Shown here piece after piece: positions 1-8,817 of a DNA stretch of 64,000 bases. The DNA is taken from the NCBI RefSeq assembly GCF_007830495.1, contig NZ_VLKW01000004.1, positions 124,001 through 188,000 on the forward strand, given 5' to 3'. Made by a program: the position numbers and the translations under genes. Each line of letters opens with the position of its first letter. Position 1 is the first letter of the stretch. This stretch comes from Pseudoduganella flava (GTDB lineage: Bacteria > Pseudomonadota > Gammaproteobacteria > Burkholderiales > Burkholderiaceae_D). Under the pieces are notes generated by a model, which did not search any database, was not told the DNA's origin, and saw only the letters and a program-made list of their open reading frames with translations.

Positions 1-1503
1 CGCCATCGGCACACCCCACTGGCGCTGACGCGACAGCGTCCAGTCCGGACGGTTGGCGATCATGCCGTGCAGGCGCGCCTTGCCCCAGTCGGGGAAGAAC
101 TGCGTCGCCTCGATGCCTTCCAGCGCCGTTTCGCGCAGGGTCGAGCCGCCGTCGATCGGCTGCACGTCCATGCCGGCAAACCACTGCGACGTGGCGCGGT
201 AGACGATCGGCGTCTTGTGGCGCCAGCAGTGCATGTAGCTGTGGTCGAACATCTTCAGTTCGAACAGCGCACCCGCTTCGCGCAGCGCGTCGCAGATCGG
301 CTTCGACGCTTCCCAGATCGTCATGCCGCCGAACAGCGGCAGCGACGACACGTATTTGCCGTCACCCATCACCGGGGTCAGGATCTCGTCGTCCTTCATG
401 CCGTGCTGGCGGCACGAGATGAAGTCGTCCAGGCCGTACGCCGGCGCCGAGTGCACGACACCGGTGCCGCTGTCCGTCGTCACGTAGTCGGCCAGGTAGA
501 CGGGCGAGTAGCGGTCGTAGAAAGCGTCGCGCGCATGCAGCGGGTGCTTGAAGCGGATGTTCTCCAGCTGCGCGCCCTTGGTGGTCGCGATGACCTTGCC
601 TTCGAGCTTGTAGCGCTGCAGCGCCGCCTCGACGAGGTCCTGCGCGAGGATCAGCAGCAGCGGCGAATTTTCACCATTCACGTCGCGGCTCGTCTCGACC
701 AGCGCGTACGTCACTTCCGGGTGCACGTTCAGCGCCTGGTTCGACGGGATCGTCCACGGCGTCGTCGTCCAGATGTTGATGAAGCCCGTTTGCGTGGGCA
801 GCGCCGGCAGGCCGAAGGCGGCGGCCAGTTTATCGTGTTCGGCGAACGGGAAGCCGACGTCGATCGCCGGATCGCGCTTGTCCTGGTATTCCACTTCCGC
901 CTCGGCCAGTGCGGAGCCGCAGTCGAAGCACCAGTTCACCGGCTTCAGGCCACGGTAGACGTAGCCTTTTTCCAGCAGCTTGCCCAGCGCGCGCAGTTCG
1001 TCGGCCTCGTTACGATAGGCCATCGTCATGTACGGATTGTCCCACTCACCCAGCACGCCCAGGCGGATGAAGCCGGCGCGCTGGCGGTCGATCTGCTCGA
1101 GCGCATAGGCGCGCGCCTTCGTCAGCACTTCGGCCGTCGGCAGGTTCTTGCCGTACTGTTTTTCGATCTGGATCTCGATCGGCATGCCGTGGCAGTCCCA
1201 GCCCGGCACGTACGGCGCGTCGAAGCCGGCCAGCGTGCGCGACTTGACGACGATGTCCTTCAGGATCTTGTTGACGGCGTGGCCCAGGTGGATGTCGCCG
1301 TTGGCGTACGGTGGGCCGTCGTGCAGCACGAACCTCGGCCGTCCCGCGGCCGCCTTGCGGATGCGCTGGTAGATCTTCTTGTCTTGCCACTGTTTCACCC
1401 AGCTCGGTTCCCGCTTGGCCAGGTCGCCCCGCATCGGGAACGGCGTTTCAGTCATGTTGACCGGGTATTTGCTCTCGGTCTTTTTCGGCTTGTTGTCGGA
1501 CAT
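1..1503 (-). CDS. ileS: Isoleucyl-tRNA synthetase, N-terminal 501 residues (runs off window start)
   Basis: This enzyme charges tRNA(Ile) with isoleucine in the cytoplasm. Translating the minus strand from the ATG at 1503 gives an open frame to the window edge. It has the class I signature HLGH at residues 72-75 (after [10 protein letters not shown]), followed by [15 protein letters not shown] and the editing-domain region with [18 protein letters not shown]. The family is about 940 residues long, so roughly the first half is present; the KMSKS motif and C-terminal zinc domain lie outside. It is 50 nt downstream of ribF on the same strand. ribF-ileS-lspA is a common proteobacterial order, so the two are probably co-transcribed. 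Confidence 0.97.
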   Translation of the reverse strand, partial: MSDNKPKKTESKYPVNMTETPFPMRGDLAKREPSWVKQWQDKKIYQRIRKAAAGRPRFVLHDGPPYANGDIHLGHAVNKILKDIVVKSRTLAGFDAPYVPGWDCHGMPIEIQIEKQYGKNLPTAEVLTKARAYALEQIDRQRAGFIRLGVLGEWDNPYMTMAYRNEADELRALGKLLEKGYVYRGLKPVNWCFDCGSALAEAEVEYQDKRDPAIDVGFPFAEHDKLAAAFGLPALPTQTGFINIWTTTPWTIPSNQALNVHPEVTYALVETSRDVNGENSPLLLILAQDLVEAALQRYKLEGKVIATTKGAQLENIRFKHPLHARDAFYDRYSPVYLADYVTTDSGTGVVHSAPAYGLDDFISCRQHGMKDDEILTPVMGDGKYVSSLPLFGGMTIWEASKPICDALREAGALFELKMFDHSYMHCWRHKTPIVYRATSQWFAGMDVQPIDGGSTLRETALEGIEATQFFPDWGKARLHGMIANRPDWTLSRQRQWGVPMA

Positions 1504-1553
1504 GGTAATTCTTGATTGAGTAAATCGGTCGGTGTCGGGGGGAGAGCCGGCAC

Positions 1554-2525
1554 TCAAATTCGGTCGGTCGCGGTGACTGCGCCGCTGCGCTCGCGGAAGT
1601 ATGCGCGCGCTTCCTCGGCGTCGCGGTCGATCGCGGCGGTCAACGTAGGCAGGTCGATGAACTTGGCCTCGTCGCGGATCTTCTTCAGGAATTCGATCTT
1701 CACGCGCCGGCCGTAGCAGTGGCCGGCGAAGTCGAACACGTGAACCTCCAGCAGCACGCGGCCCGCATCCTCGACGGTCGGGCGCACGCCCAGGCTTGCC
1801 ACCGCCGGCAGCGGCGCGTCGGCCAGCCCGTGCACCTGCACGATGAAGATGCCGGCCAGCGCCGGGCGGTGCGGCACGCGCAGGTTCAACGTCGGGTAGC
1901 CCAGCGTGCGGCCCAGCTTCTGGCCGTGGATCACGTGGCCGGAGATCGAATACGGGTGGCCCAGCAGGCGCTGGGCGCGGCCGAAGTTACCGTCCGCCAG
2001 CGCGGCACGCACGGCGGAACTGGAAATGCGGGTGTCGTCGCTCATCACGGTCGGCAACGTCTCGACCTGGAAGCCGTGGCGGCGCCCGGCCTCCTGCAGC
2101 ATCGCCACATTGCCGGCGCGTTTGGCGCCGTAGCAGAAGTCGTCGCCGACCATCAGCCACTTCACGTGCAGGCCGTCGACCAGCACGCGCTCGGTGAATT
2201 CCTGCGGGGTGAGGGCGGCGAAGCTGTCGGAGAAATGTTCGACGATCACGCGGTCGACGCCGTTCGCTTCCAGCGATGCCAGCTTGTCGCGCAGGTTGGC
2301 GATGCGGGGCGGCGCCTTCGACATGTCCTGCATCTTGTGGGCGAAAAATTCGCGCGGATGCGGTTCGAACGTCATCACGGCGGCTTCCAGTCCCATGGCC
2401 GATGCGGCGGCACGCACGCGGGCCAGCAAGGCCTGGTGGCCGCGATGGACGCCGTCGAAATTGCCGATCGTGAGGGCGCAGGGCGCGCGCGCCGCTGCGT
2501 TGGGAAGTCCGCGAAATACCTTCAT
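1554..2525 (-). CDS. ribF: Bifunctional riboflavin kinase / FAD synthetase
   Basis: This enzyme phosphorylates riboflavin to FMN and adenylylates FMN to FAD. The 323-residue length is normal. The N-terminal nucleotidyltransferase half starts with [15 protein letters not shown], which carries the HxGH-like motif, followed by [10 protein letters not shown]. The C-terminal flavokinase half has [11 protein letters not shown] with the conserved PTxN, then [18 protein letters not shown]. It is the first gene of the ribF-ileS unit. Upstream is the terminator of the TPR gene at 2627-2666, so ribF probably has its own promoter in the roughly 100-nt gap. Confidence 0.97.
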   Translation of the reverse strand: MKVFRGLPNAAARAPCALTIGNFDGVHRGHQALLARVRAAASAMGLEAAVMTFEPHPREFFAHKMQDMSKAPPRIANLRDKLASLEANGVDRVIVEHFSDSFAALTPQEFTERVLVDGLHVKWLMVGDDFCYGAKRAGNVAMLQEAGRRHGFQVETLPTVMSDDTRISSSAVRAALADGNFGRAQRLLGHPYSISGHVIHGQKLGRTLGYPTLNLRVPHRPALAGIFIVQVHGLADAPLPAVASLGVRPTVEDAGRVLLEVHVFDFAGHCYGRRVKIEFLKKIRDEAKFIDLPTLTAAIDRDAEEARAYFRERSGAVTATDRI

Positions 2526-2626
2526 GAGAGATCGAGATCTTTTGCCTGAACCAGGGATTATACGGACTGTTTCACGGTTTCACATGAGGAAATACCGCAG
2601 TGCATCAGAATGGTTCTCTCCAAAAA

Positions 2627-2666
2627 AGAAAAAACGCCGCCTGCTGGGCAGGACGGCGCTTTTTCC
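2627..2666 (-). terminator. Intrinsic terminator after the TPR-protein gene
   Basis: On the minus strand the sequence reads CGCCG-T-CCTGC-CCA-GCAGG-CGGCG followed by TTTTTTC and more T. This is a two-segment GC-rich hairpin with a strong U tract. It sits about 140 nt after the TPR gene stop and upstream of ribF, so it separates the two units. Confidence 0.85.
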
Positions 2667-2806
2667 GGAGCGAGCCATCAGCGCATAAATCGTCGCAAAA
2701 CCGTAGCGAGCGTTGTCAGATTCGGCTGAGAGGCGCAGTCGTACTTGAGTACGACGAGCATCGCAGGCCGAAGCTGGCAAGGCGCAGCAGGTTTGGCGAC
2801 CATTTA

Positions 2807-4051
2807 TCAGGAGATGTTCGGGTTGTTGATGTACAGCGTCCAGTAGCGGGCCAGGTCGGCTTCGCCGGACTTGCCGTTGACGGCCTTCAGCGCGCTGATC
2901 GCCTGCTGCTTCTTGCCCGCGTTGAACAGGGCGATGCCGTAGTGCAGCTTCATCTCTTCCGGACGACGCGCCGTGCCGAACTTCATTGCCTGGTCCATCA
3001 GCGGGATGCCTTTGTCGGCCTTGCCGGCGGCGACGAGGGCGTAACCCATGTTGAACAGGCCGTCCGCGTCTTTTTCCTTGATCATCTCCGCTTCCTGGGT
3101 CGCCTGGTTCGCCGTGCTATCGGCCAGGGTCTTGTTCGCCAGGTCCTTCAGGCGCTGATGACGGGCCGCGTCGGTGCCGGTGCCCAGTGCGCCTTTCTTG
3201 TAACCCTGGTCGATGATCTTGATCGCCTCAGGCGCGTTGCCGGCTTGCAGCGCCAGCTGAGCCATTTCCATGTACTCTGACGGCTTGGTCAGCTGGCCCA
3301 GCGCCAGCTTCAGGCGCATCACGTCCAGGCCCAGCGTACGCGAGAAGTCAGGCTTGCCCTGCACGCGGTTCAGCAAGTCGGCCCAGTAGCTGGCTTTCGG
3401 GTAGCTGCCGGCCAGTTTTTCCAGCGTCTGCACGTAGCCGGCCTTGTCGTTCTGCTTCAGCTGGATATTGGCCAGCATCTGCAGGCTTTCTTCCGTCTGC
3501 TTGCCCGACTTGATGGCCGCGGCCGCTTCGGCGTACTTACCGGACTGGAAGTACGTCTGCGTCAGCAGCTGCTGCATCTGCGTGTTGTTCGGGTTGTCCT
3601 TCAGCACCTGCTGCATCGTCGAGATCGCCTTCGAATAGTCCTTGGCGCGCAGGTACATGCCGGCCAGGCCTTCCGTGAACTTCGGCTTCTCGGCGGCGGA
3701 CAGGCGGCCGGACGCGATCAGCGTCTCAAATGCCTTGATCGCGGTGGCATTGTCGCCCGCGGTAGCGGCAGCGGCCGCGCGCACGCGTTCGATCTGGTAT
3801 TTCTCGAATTCGGTCTTGTTGCCGACCGCGTCGGCTTCCTTCAGCTTGTTGAGTGCATCCTTGGCCTTGCCGCCGCTGAGCAGCTTCTGGGCATCCTGCA
3901 GCGGTTTGCCCACTTCGGCACGTACCGTGTCGGCAGCATACGCAGCGGGCGCCAGGCCGGCCAGGGGAGCTGCTGCGGTAAAACCGATGGCGGCCATCAC
4001 CAGGCCGAGATGAGCGAGACGGAACTTGGACATAAGTGAGGTATCTTTCAT
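2807..4051 (-). CDS. Secreted tetratricopeptide-repeat protein next to the TonB operon
   Basis: The product is about 414 residues with an N-terminal signal peptide (hydrophobic LGLVMAAIGFTAAAPLAG, then an AYA-A-like cleavage site). It then has helical repeats typical of TPRs, for example EKPKFTEGLAGMYLRAKDY and DNPNNTQMQQLLTQTYFQSG. No catalytic motif is visible, so a periplasmic scaffold role is inferred. It follows the tonB-exbB-exbD-exbD genes on the same strand, but two hairpins separate it from them. A TTG precedes the ATG at 4051, and another ATG at 4033 is possible; none has a clear ribosome binding site. Its substrate or partner is unknown. Confidence 0.85.
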   Translation of the reverse strand: MKDTSLMSKFRLAHLGLVMAAIGFTAAAPLAGLAPAAYAADTVRAEVGKPLQDAQKLLSGGKAKDALNKLKEADAVGNKTEFEKYQIERVRAAAAATAGDNATAIKAFETLIASGRLSAAEKPKFTEGLAGMYLRAKDYSKAISTMQQVLKDNPNNTQMQQLLTQTYFQSGKYAEAAAAIKSGKQTEESLQMLANIQLKQNDKAGYVQTLEKLAGSYPKASYWADLLNRVQGKPDFSRTLGLDVMRLKLALGQLTKPSEYMEMAQLALQAGNAPEAIKIIDQGYKKGALGTGTDAARHQRLKDLANKTLADSTANQATQEAEMIKEKDADGLFNMGYALVAAGKADKGIPLMDQAMKFGTARRPEEMKLHYGIALFNAGKKQQAISALKAVNGKSGEADLARYWTLYINNPNIS

Positions 4052-4085
4052 CAAAAAACAAGAATAGGCAGGATAACCTGCCTAT
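4052..4085 (-). terminator. Second hairpin with T-rich tail ahead of the TPR gene
   Basis: There is a perfect 9-bp stem ATAGGCAGG / CCTGCCTAT with a 4-nt loop at 4064-4085. On the minus strand TTCTTGTTTTTT follows, and the TPR start codon comes directly after. It may back up the exbD terminator or act as an attenuator or leader structure for the TPR gene. Confidence 0.6.
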
Positions 4086-4145
4086 CGTGGAAAATAAAGA
4101 GCCGTACTCTTGAGTTTCGGGCCGCGCGTTCCGGGCTCCCCTTAA

Positions 4146-4173
4146 GAAAATCGCGGTACCGAAGTACCGCGAT
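4146..4173 (-). terminator. Intrinsic terminator of the tonB-exbB-exbD-exbD operon
   Basis: A perfect 10-bp stem ATCGCGGTAC / GTACCGCGAT (4150-4173) is closed on the minus strand by a very stable TTCG tetraloop and followed by TTTTCTT. It begins 40 nt after the last exbD stop codon. Confidence 0.9.
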
Positions 4174-4212
4174 CTTGTGTGGCGGGAAGTCCGTCACGAG
4201 AGGAAGATCCTC

Positions 4213-4644
4213 TTACTGGAACTGCTCGTTGCCGACCAGGCCGATCTTCGTCACGCCCAGGCGCTGGGCCGAAGCCATCACACCTGCCACGGCGCTGTAC
4301 GCGACCAGCTTGTTGGGACGCAGGTGCACTTCCGGCTGATCAGCCTGTGCCGCCACGTTCATCAGCTTCTGCTCCAGGGACGCACGATCGGGAACGGTCT
4401 GGCCATCCCACAGGATCGTACCGTCGAAGTCCACGTCGATCGTCACGACTACCGGTTCCTTCGTCGGCGGCGGTGGCGTGCCGACCGGCATGTTCAGGTT
4501 CACCGAGTGGTTCGCCTTCGGAATCGTAATAATCAACATAATGATCAGCACCAGCATCACGTCGATGAGCGGTGTCATGTTCATTTCCATCATTGGTTCC
4601 GGATCCGCAGCTGGGCTGGCTCCCGAACCGACATTCATACTCAT
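4213..4644 (-). CDS. exbD: Biopolymer transport protein ExbD (second copy)
   Basis: This is an inner-membrane subunit of the proton-driven ExbB-ExbD motor that energises TonB. The MNMTPLIDVMLVLIIMLIIT segment is the single N-terminal membrane helix with its essential Asp in PLIDVMLVL. The C-terminal periplasmic domain ends at QRLGVTKIGLVGNEQF. The start at 4644 is chosen because AAAGGAA lies 8 nt upstream; an in-frame ATG at 4692 lacks this. It is 65 nt after the first exbD, with a hairpin between. Two different ExbD proteins with one ExbB is a layout also known in Xanthomonas. Confidence 0.93.
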   Translation of the reverse strand: MSMNVGSGASPAADPEPMMEMNMTPLIDVMLVLIIMLIITIPKANHSVNLNMPVGTPPPPTKEPVVVTIDVDFDGTILWDGQTVPDRASLEQKLMNVAAQADQPEVHLRPNKLVAYSAVAGVMASAQRLGVTKIGLVGNEQFQ

Positions 4645-4666
4645 GGGTGTGTTCCTTTTGAAAGAC

Positions 4667-4703
4667 TGCCCGGCCGGCAGATGACTGCTCAATCGGCCGG
4701 GCA
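4667..4703 (-). repeat. Intercistronic GC-rich hairpin between the two exbD genes
   Basis: Perfect 10-bp inverted repeat TGCCCGGCCG / CGGCCGGGCA with a 17-nt loop. No T tract follows, so it is more likely an RNA processing or stability element than a terminator. Confidence 0.6.
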
Positions 4704-4709
4704 GGGGCC

Positions 4710-5138
4710 TTACATCTTGTCAGGCGGTTCGGTGATGAAACCGACCTTCTGGATGCCAGCACGCTGGGTGGTGAAGATCACGCGGCCGATCGACTCGTAC
4801 TTGGCGTCCTTGTCGCCGCGTACGTGCACTTCGGGTTGCGGTACCTTCACTGCCTCGACCTTCAGAAAATCGAACAACTCATTCGTGTCCCGCATTTTCT
4901 TCTGATTCCAGTAGATGTCACCATCTTTGTTCACGACGATGTTGACATTCTCCGGCTTCGTCTGGATCGCCTGGTTGATCTCTTCCGGCAGCTGAATCTT
5001 CTGCAGTTTGAGAACGACCGGGCTGGTGATCAGGAAGATGATCAGCAGAACCAACATGATGTCCACGAGGGGCGTCGTGTTGATCTCCGACATCACTGCA
5101 TCATCGCCTCCGGTATCGGAGCCTACGGACATCGACAT
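4710..5138 (-). CDS. exbD: Biopolymer transport protein ExbD (first copy)
   Basis: This 142-residue ExbD/TolR-family protein has a short cytoplasmic N-terminus (MSMSVGSDTGGDDAVMSEIN). The transmembrane segment TTPLVDIMLVLLIIFLIT carries the conserved Asp, and a periplasmic domain ends at QRAGIQKVGFITEPPDKM. It starts 4 nt after the exbB stop codon, which suggests translational coupling and a fixed motor stoichiometry. Its sequence differs clearly from the second exbD, so the pair is an old duplication rather than a recent one. Confidence 0.95.
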   Translation of the reverse strand: MSMSVGSDTGGDDAVMSEINTTPLVDIMLVLLIIFLITSPVVLKLQKIQLPEEINQAIQTKPENVNIVVNKDGDIYWNQKKMRDTNELFDFLKVEAVKVPQPEVHVRGDKDAKYESIGRVIFTTQRAGIQKVGFITEPPDKM

Positions 5139-5142
5139 GGTA

Positions 5143-6063
5143 TTAGCCTACTTTTTTCGCGGAGCGAGCAGCGGAGTCAGCCGTGGACATCGCGCCCGAG
5201 ATCAGCACGGAGTGCACGTCAGCGGAGAACGAACGCACTTCTTCCATTGCGGACTTGTTACGACGAACCAGCCAGTTGTAGCCCAGAACGGCCGGAACTG
5301 CGACTGCCAGACCGAATGCCGTCATGATCAGTGCTTCACCGACCGGACCTGCAACCTTGTCGATCGACGCGTTACCGGTCATACCGATGTTGGTCAGTGC
5401 ACCGTAGATACCCCACACCGTACCGAACAGACCGATGAACGGTGCCGTCGAACCAACGGTTGCCAGGAAGGACAGGCCGTCTTGCAGGCGGGACTGGACC
5501 TTGTCGACAGCGCGCTGGATGGACATCGTCACCCAGGTGGACAGGTCGATCTGTTCCAGCAGGGCGCCGTCGTGGTGAGCGGATGCCTTCGTGCCGGTTT
5601 CAGCGATGAAGCGGAACGGCGAGCCTTCCGACAGCGTGGCGGTGCCAGCGGCAACCGACGAAGCTTTCCAGAACTTGGCCGACGTTTCTTTAGCTTGACG
5701 CATGATCTTCATCTGGTCCAGCAGCTTGGTGATGATGATGTACCAGGAGCCGATCGACATGATCGACATGATGATGATCGTACCGCGCGGCACCCAGCCC
5801 GATTCCCAGACTGCCTTGATACCGAACGGGTTTTCCACTTCTTCCTTGCCTGCCGGGGCAGCGGCTGCCGGAGCGGCTGCGTCGGCGGCAGGTGCTGCTG
5901 CAGGTGCTGCGGCCGCATCCGCTGCCGGAGCGGCTGCTGGCGCTTCAGCGGCTGCCGAGGCAGGAGCGTCGGCCATGGCCGGCGCGCTCACCAGGGCGGT
6001 TGCTGCGGTCACCGAGAACAGCACAGCGGCCAGTACAGCGGACAAACGGGTATTCTTAAACAT
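5143..6063 (-). CDS. exbB: ExbB/TolQ/MotA-family proton channel protein with signal peptide
   Basis: ExbB forms the pentameric inner-membrane channel of the TonB motor. The 306-residue protein begins with a cleavable-looking signal (VLAAVLFSVTAATALVSAPAMA), then an Ala/Pro-rich periplasmic linker to about residue 72. The three ExbB helices follow; the family core is seen in LATVGSTAPFIGLFGTVWGI and GPVGEALIMTAFGLAVAVPA. A start at 6063 is supported by GGAGG just upstream. The signal plus low-complexity linker makes it longer than E. coli ExbB. It lies between tonB and the two exbD genes. Confidence 0.95.
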   Translation of the reverse strand: MFKNTRLSAVLAAVLFSVTAATALVSAPAMADAPASAAAEAPAAAPAADAAAAPAAAPAADAAAPAAAAPAGKEEVENPFGIKAVWESGWVPRGTIIIMSIMSIGSWYIIITKLLDQMKIMRQAKETSAKFWKASSVAAGTATLSEGSPFRFIAETGTKASAHHDGALLEQIDLSTWVTMSIQRAVDKVQSRLQDGLSFLATVGSTAPFIGLFGTVWGIYGALTNIGMTGNASIDKVAGPVGEALIMTAFGLAVAVPAVLGYNWLVRRNKSAMEEVRSFSADVHSVLISGAMSTADSAARSAKKVG

Positions 6064-6147
6064 GCTTCCTCCAAATTGATAAAAGATCAGTTCGCTGAAC
6101 GTAACGACAACGAAAATTACTAAATGAGACGGTAGAGCTGTCTCGGG

Positions 6148-6807
6148 TTATTCCAGCGTCCAGACGTATTGCATTTGCATCCACGCTTGTTCCGGCTTGC
6201 CGTCAACCATGGTCGGCTTGAACTTGCACTTGCCGATACCAACCACCGCGGCCTTATCCAAATCCCTAAAGCCACTGGATTTCACGATCTTGGACTCGAC
6301 GACGCGGCCGTCGACTCCAATCAGGAAGGACAGGGTAACAGTACCCGTCTCCTCGTTACGCAGCGACGACTTCGGCCATTCCGGCTTCGCGCAGGTGCTG
6401 AAGTCAGCCACTGCGGGGATACGGACGGACTGGGCCGGAGGCGCGGGCGGTGCAGGTGGTGCCGGCGGTGCCGGTTTAGCCAGTTCGTTCGTTGCCGGCT
6501 TGACGTTGGTCGCGTTGGCGATCACGTTCTGCGGCGGCGGCGGTTGCTGTACGTTCACTTCAACCGGCGGAATGAACGGCGGCGGAGGCGCTTTCATTTC
6601 CGGCGGTGGAGGCGGCGGTGGCAGCTCCTTCGGCGGTGGCGGAGCGACCTCCTCGATGATCTTGGTTTCAACCGGCTCGATCATCTTGTTGATCATCCGC
6701 TTGCCCAAGCCTGACACGATCCCGTAAGCAGCCAACAAGTGCAAGGCCACCACTACCACGATGCCGGTATAGTTCTTCTTGACCTTCCCGTTATCACTAA
6801 AATTCAT
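6148..6807 (-). CDS. tonB: TonB energy-transducing protein
   Basis: TonB passes motor energy to outer-membrane TonB-dependent receptors. One N-terminal membrane anchor (YTGIVVVVALHLLAAYGIVSG) is followed by a long proline-rich periplasmic spacer. The TonB C-terminal domain has the pattern GTVTLSFLIGVDGRVVESKI, SSGFRDLDKAAV and QMQYVWTLE. The ATG at 6807 has GGAG about 9 nt upstream; an ATG at 6822 is the alternative. It is the first gene of tonB-exbB-exbD-exbD and is preceded by a TATAAT promoter element at 6888-6893. Confidence 0.94.
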   Translation of the reverse strand: MNFSDNGKVKKNYTGIVVVVALHLLAAYGIVSGLGKRMINKMIEPVETKIIEEVAPPPPKELPPPPPPPEMKAPPPPFIPPVEVNVQQPPPPQNVIANATNVKPATNELAKPAPPAPPAPPAPPAQSVRIPAVADFSTCAKPEWPKSSLRNEETGTVTLSFLIGVDGRVVESKIVKSSGFRDLDKAAVVGIGKCKFKPTMVDGKPEQAWMQMQYVWTLE

Positions 6808-6887
6808 GCCTGCTTTCTCCAATACCTACTCTACTTGAACCCCAAAATGGCGACACAAAGCTACAGCCGCATCCGGGACGTCGGCGA

Positions 6888-6893
6888 ATTATA
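6888..6893 (-). promoter_or_regulatory. Consensus -10 element for the tonB operon
   Basis: TATAAT on the minus strand about 80 nt before the tonB start codon, within an AT-rich stretch. No good -35 is seen at 16-18 nt, so an activator or an upstream element may be needed. No clear Fur box was found beside it. Confidence 0.5.
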
Positions 6894-7275
6894 CATACGA
6901 ATTCTTCATTTTACATAGAATTTTGACCCCAAAAAACCGGTTAAATTTCATGCTCTTACGTGCTGCTGCGCACCATTTTGGCGCACGTCGTGGGGCGTTC
7001 CGGGCCACCCTTGTGCGGGCGTCCGGACGAGTGTCCTGATGTTTTCTCATTACCAAAAAAACAGAATTTTCTCAGTCCATCTCGCCCCAGAGCCAATGAA
7101 AAATTTGGTACCAAAAGTTCCCTTTTGATAACAATGGGAGCGTTACCGTTCCTGCTCAGTATATGCAATTTGCGGGCCCAGCGGCGCACCGCCGTGCAAA
7201 AAAAGCAAGCTTGAAACTTCACTACAGAACGGGGAGAAGGAAGAGCGGAGCTGGTCCGGCCAGCTCCGTAGGTGG
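6894..7275. other. AT-richer intergenic region between tonB and spoVR with palindromes
   Basis: No convincing gene. The palindrome TTTGGTACCAAA is at 7105-7116, followed by CAAAAG-TTCC-CTTTTG. A second TACCAAAA half-site lies near 7052. These could be operator sites for regulation of the tonB operon, but that is inference. The 3' end of spoVR follows with no obvious T-tract terminator. Confidence 0.4.
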
Positions 7276-8817
7276 TCAGACCAGGCGCCCGCGCTTCTCG
7301 CGCTTGCATTCGAGGGTGCTGATCAGCTTGCCCTCAGGAGAGACGGTATCGAGGTGCACGTCGAAGCCCCACAGGCGGGCCACGTGCTTGAGTACTTCGT
7401 GCGCCTGCTGGTTCAGCGGGCGGCGGTTGAACTGCGTATGGCGTAGCGTCAGCGCCCGGTCGTCCCGGGTATTGACGGACCAGACCTGGATGTTCGGCTC
7501 GCGATTGCCCAGGTTGTACTGGTCGGCCAGCTGCTGGCGCACGTAGCGGTAGCCCATCTCGTCGTGGATGGCGGAGACCGACAGCTTCTCGTTGCGGTCG
7601 TCGTCGAGCACGGCGAAGAAGTGGAAGTCGCGGATCAGCCGGGGCGACAGGTATTGCGCGATGAAGCTTTCATCCTTGAAGTTGCGCATCGCGAAGTCCA
7701 GCGTCTTGCGCCAGTCGCTGCCGGCGATATCCGGGAACCATTCGCGGTCTTCATCGGTCGGGTTCTCGCAAATGCGCCGAATGTCGGTCATCATCGCGAA
7801 CCCGAGCGCATACGGATTGATGCCGTTGTAGTACGGGCTGTGCACCGGCGGCTGGTAGACGACGTTCGTATGGCTCTTCAGGAATTCCATCATGAAGCCA
7901 TCGCCGATGATGCCCTCGTCGTACAACTGGTTCAGGATCGTGTAGTGCCAGAACGTGGCCCAGCCCTCGTTCATCACCTGGGTCTGGCGTTGCGGATAGA
8001 AGTACTGCGAGATCTTGCGGACGATGCGCACCAGTTCGCGCTGCCACGGTTCCAGCAGCGGCGCGTACTTCTCGATGAAGTACAGCAGGTTCTCCTCGGG
8101 CTCCGGCGGGAAGCGGCTGGGGGCCTGGGCGATCGTTTCCTCCTCCATCCTCTTCGGCACCGTGCGCCACAGCTCGTTGAGCTGGGACTGCAGGTAGGCC
8201 TCGCGCTCCTTCTGGCGCCGCTGTTCCTCGGCTAGCGACAGCTTGGCCGGCCGCTTGTAACGGTCGACGCCATAATTCTGGATCGCATGGCACGAGTCGA
8301 GCAGCAGTTCGACGGCGTCGATGCCGTGGCGCTGCTCGCACTCGGCGATGTAGTTCTTCGCGAACACCATGTAGTCGACGATCGCATCCGCGTCCGTCCA
8401 CGTGCGGAACAGGTAATTGCCCTTGAAGAAGGAGTTGTGGCCATAGGCCGCGTGCGCGATCACGAGCGCCTGCATCGTCAGGCTGTTTTCCTCCATCAGG
8501 TAGGCGATGCAGGGATTGCTGTTGATGACGATCTCGTACGCCAGGCCCATCTGGCCGCGCTTGTATCCTTTCTCGGTGGCGAGAAAGTGCTTGCCGAACG
8601 ACCAGTGGTTGTACGACACGGGCATGCCGACGGACGTGTAGGCATCCATCATCTGCTCGGCCGTGATGATCTCCAGCTGGTTCGGATAGGTGTCGAGACC
8701 GAAGTTCTCGGCCACCCGCTTGATTTCCTCGTGCGCCTGTTCGATCAGCTCGAACGTCCATTCCGACTGCTCCGGCAGCGCGCGCGGGTGGGGCGGTCGC
8801 TTCATCATCTGGTTCAT
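7276..8817 (-). CDS. spoVR: SpoVR/YcgB family protein
   Basis: The 513-residue product belongs to the SpoVR family (E. coli YcgB), whose biochemical role is poorly defined. It is linked to stress and, in Bacillus, to spore cortex formation. Family landmarks include WSFGKHFLATEKGYKRGQMG, IVINSNPCIAYLMEENS, HAAYGHNSFFKGNY and MNEGWATFWHYTILNQLYDEG. The His/Glu/Asn-rich strings suggest a metal site. The start ATG at 8817 overlaps the yeaH stop codon by one base (TAATG), so translation is coupled. It is the last gene of prkA-yeaH-spoVR. Confidence 0.95.
   Translation of the reverse strand: MNQMMKRPPHPRALPEQSEWTFELIEQAHEEIKRVAENFGLDTYPNQLEIITAEQMMDAYTSVGMPVSYNHWSFGKHFLATEKGYKRGQMGLAYEIVINSNPCIAYLMEENSLTMQALVIAHAAYGHNSFFKGNYLFRTWTDADAIVDYMVFAKNYIAECEQRHGIDAVELLLDSCHAIQNYGVDRYKRPAKLSLAEEQRRQKEREAYLQSQLNELWRTVPKRMEEETIAQAPSRFPPEPEENLLYFIEKYAPLLEPWQRELVRIVRKISQYFYPQRQTQVMNEGWATFWHYTILNQLYDEGIIGDGFMMEFLKSHTNVVYQPPVHSPYYNGINPYALGFAMMTDIRRICENPTDEDREWFPDIAGSDWRKTLDFAMRNFKDESFIAQYLSPRLIRDFHFFAVLDDDRNEKLSVSAIHDEMGYRYVRQQLADQYNLGNREPNIQVWSVNTRDDRALTLRHTQFNRRPLNQQAHEVLKHVARLWGFDVHLDTVSPEGKLISTLECKREKRGRLV

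Noticed and set aside
67..1515. Long open frame on the plus strand opposite ileS
   Set aside because: It is the antisense of ileS in GC-rich DNA; composition is Arg/His/Val-rich with no family motif.
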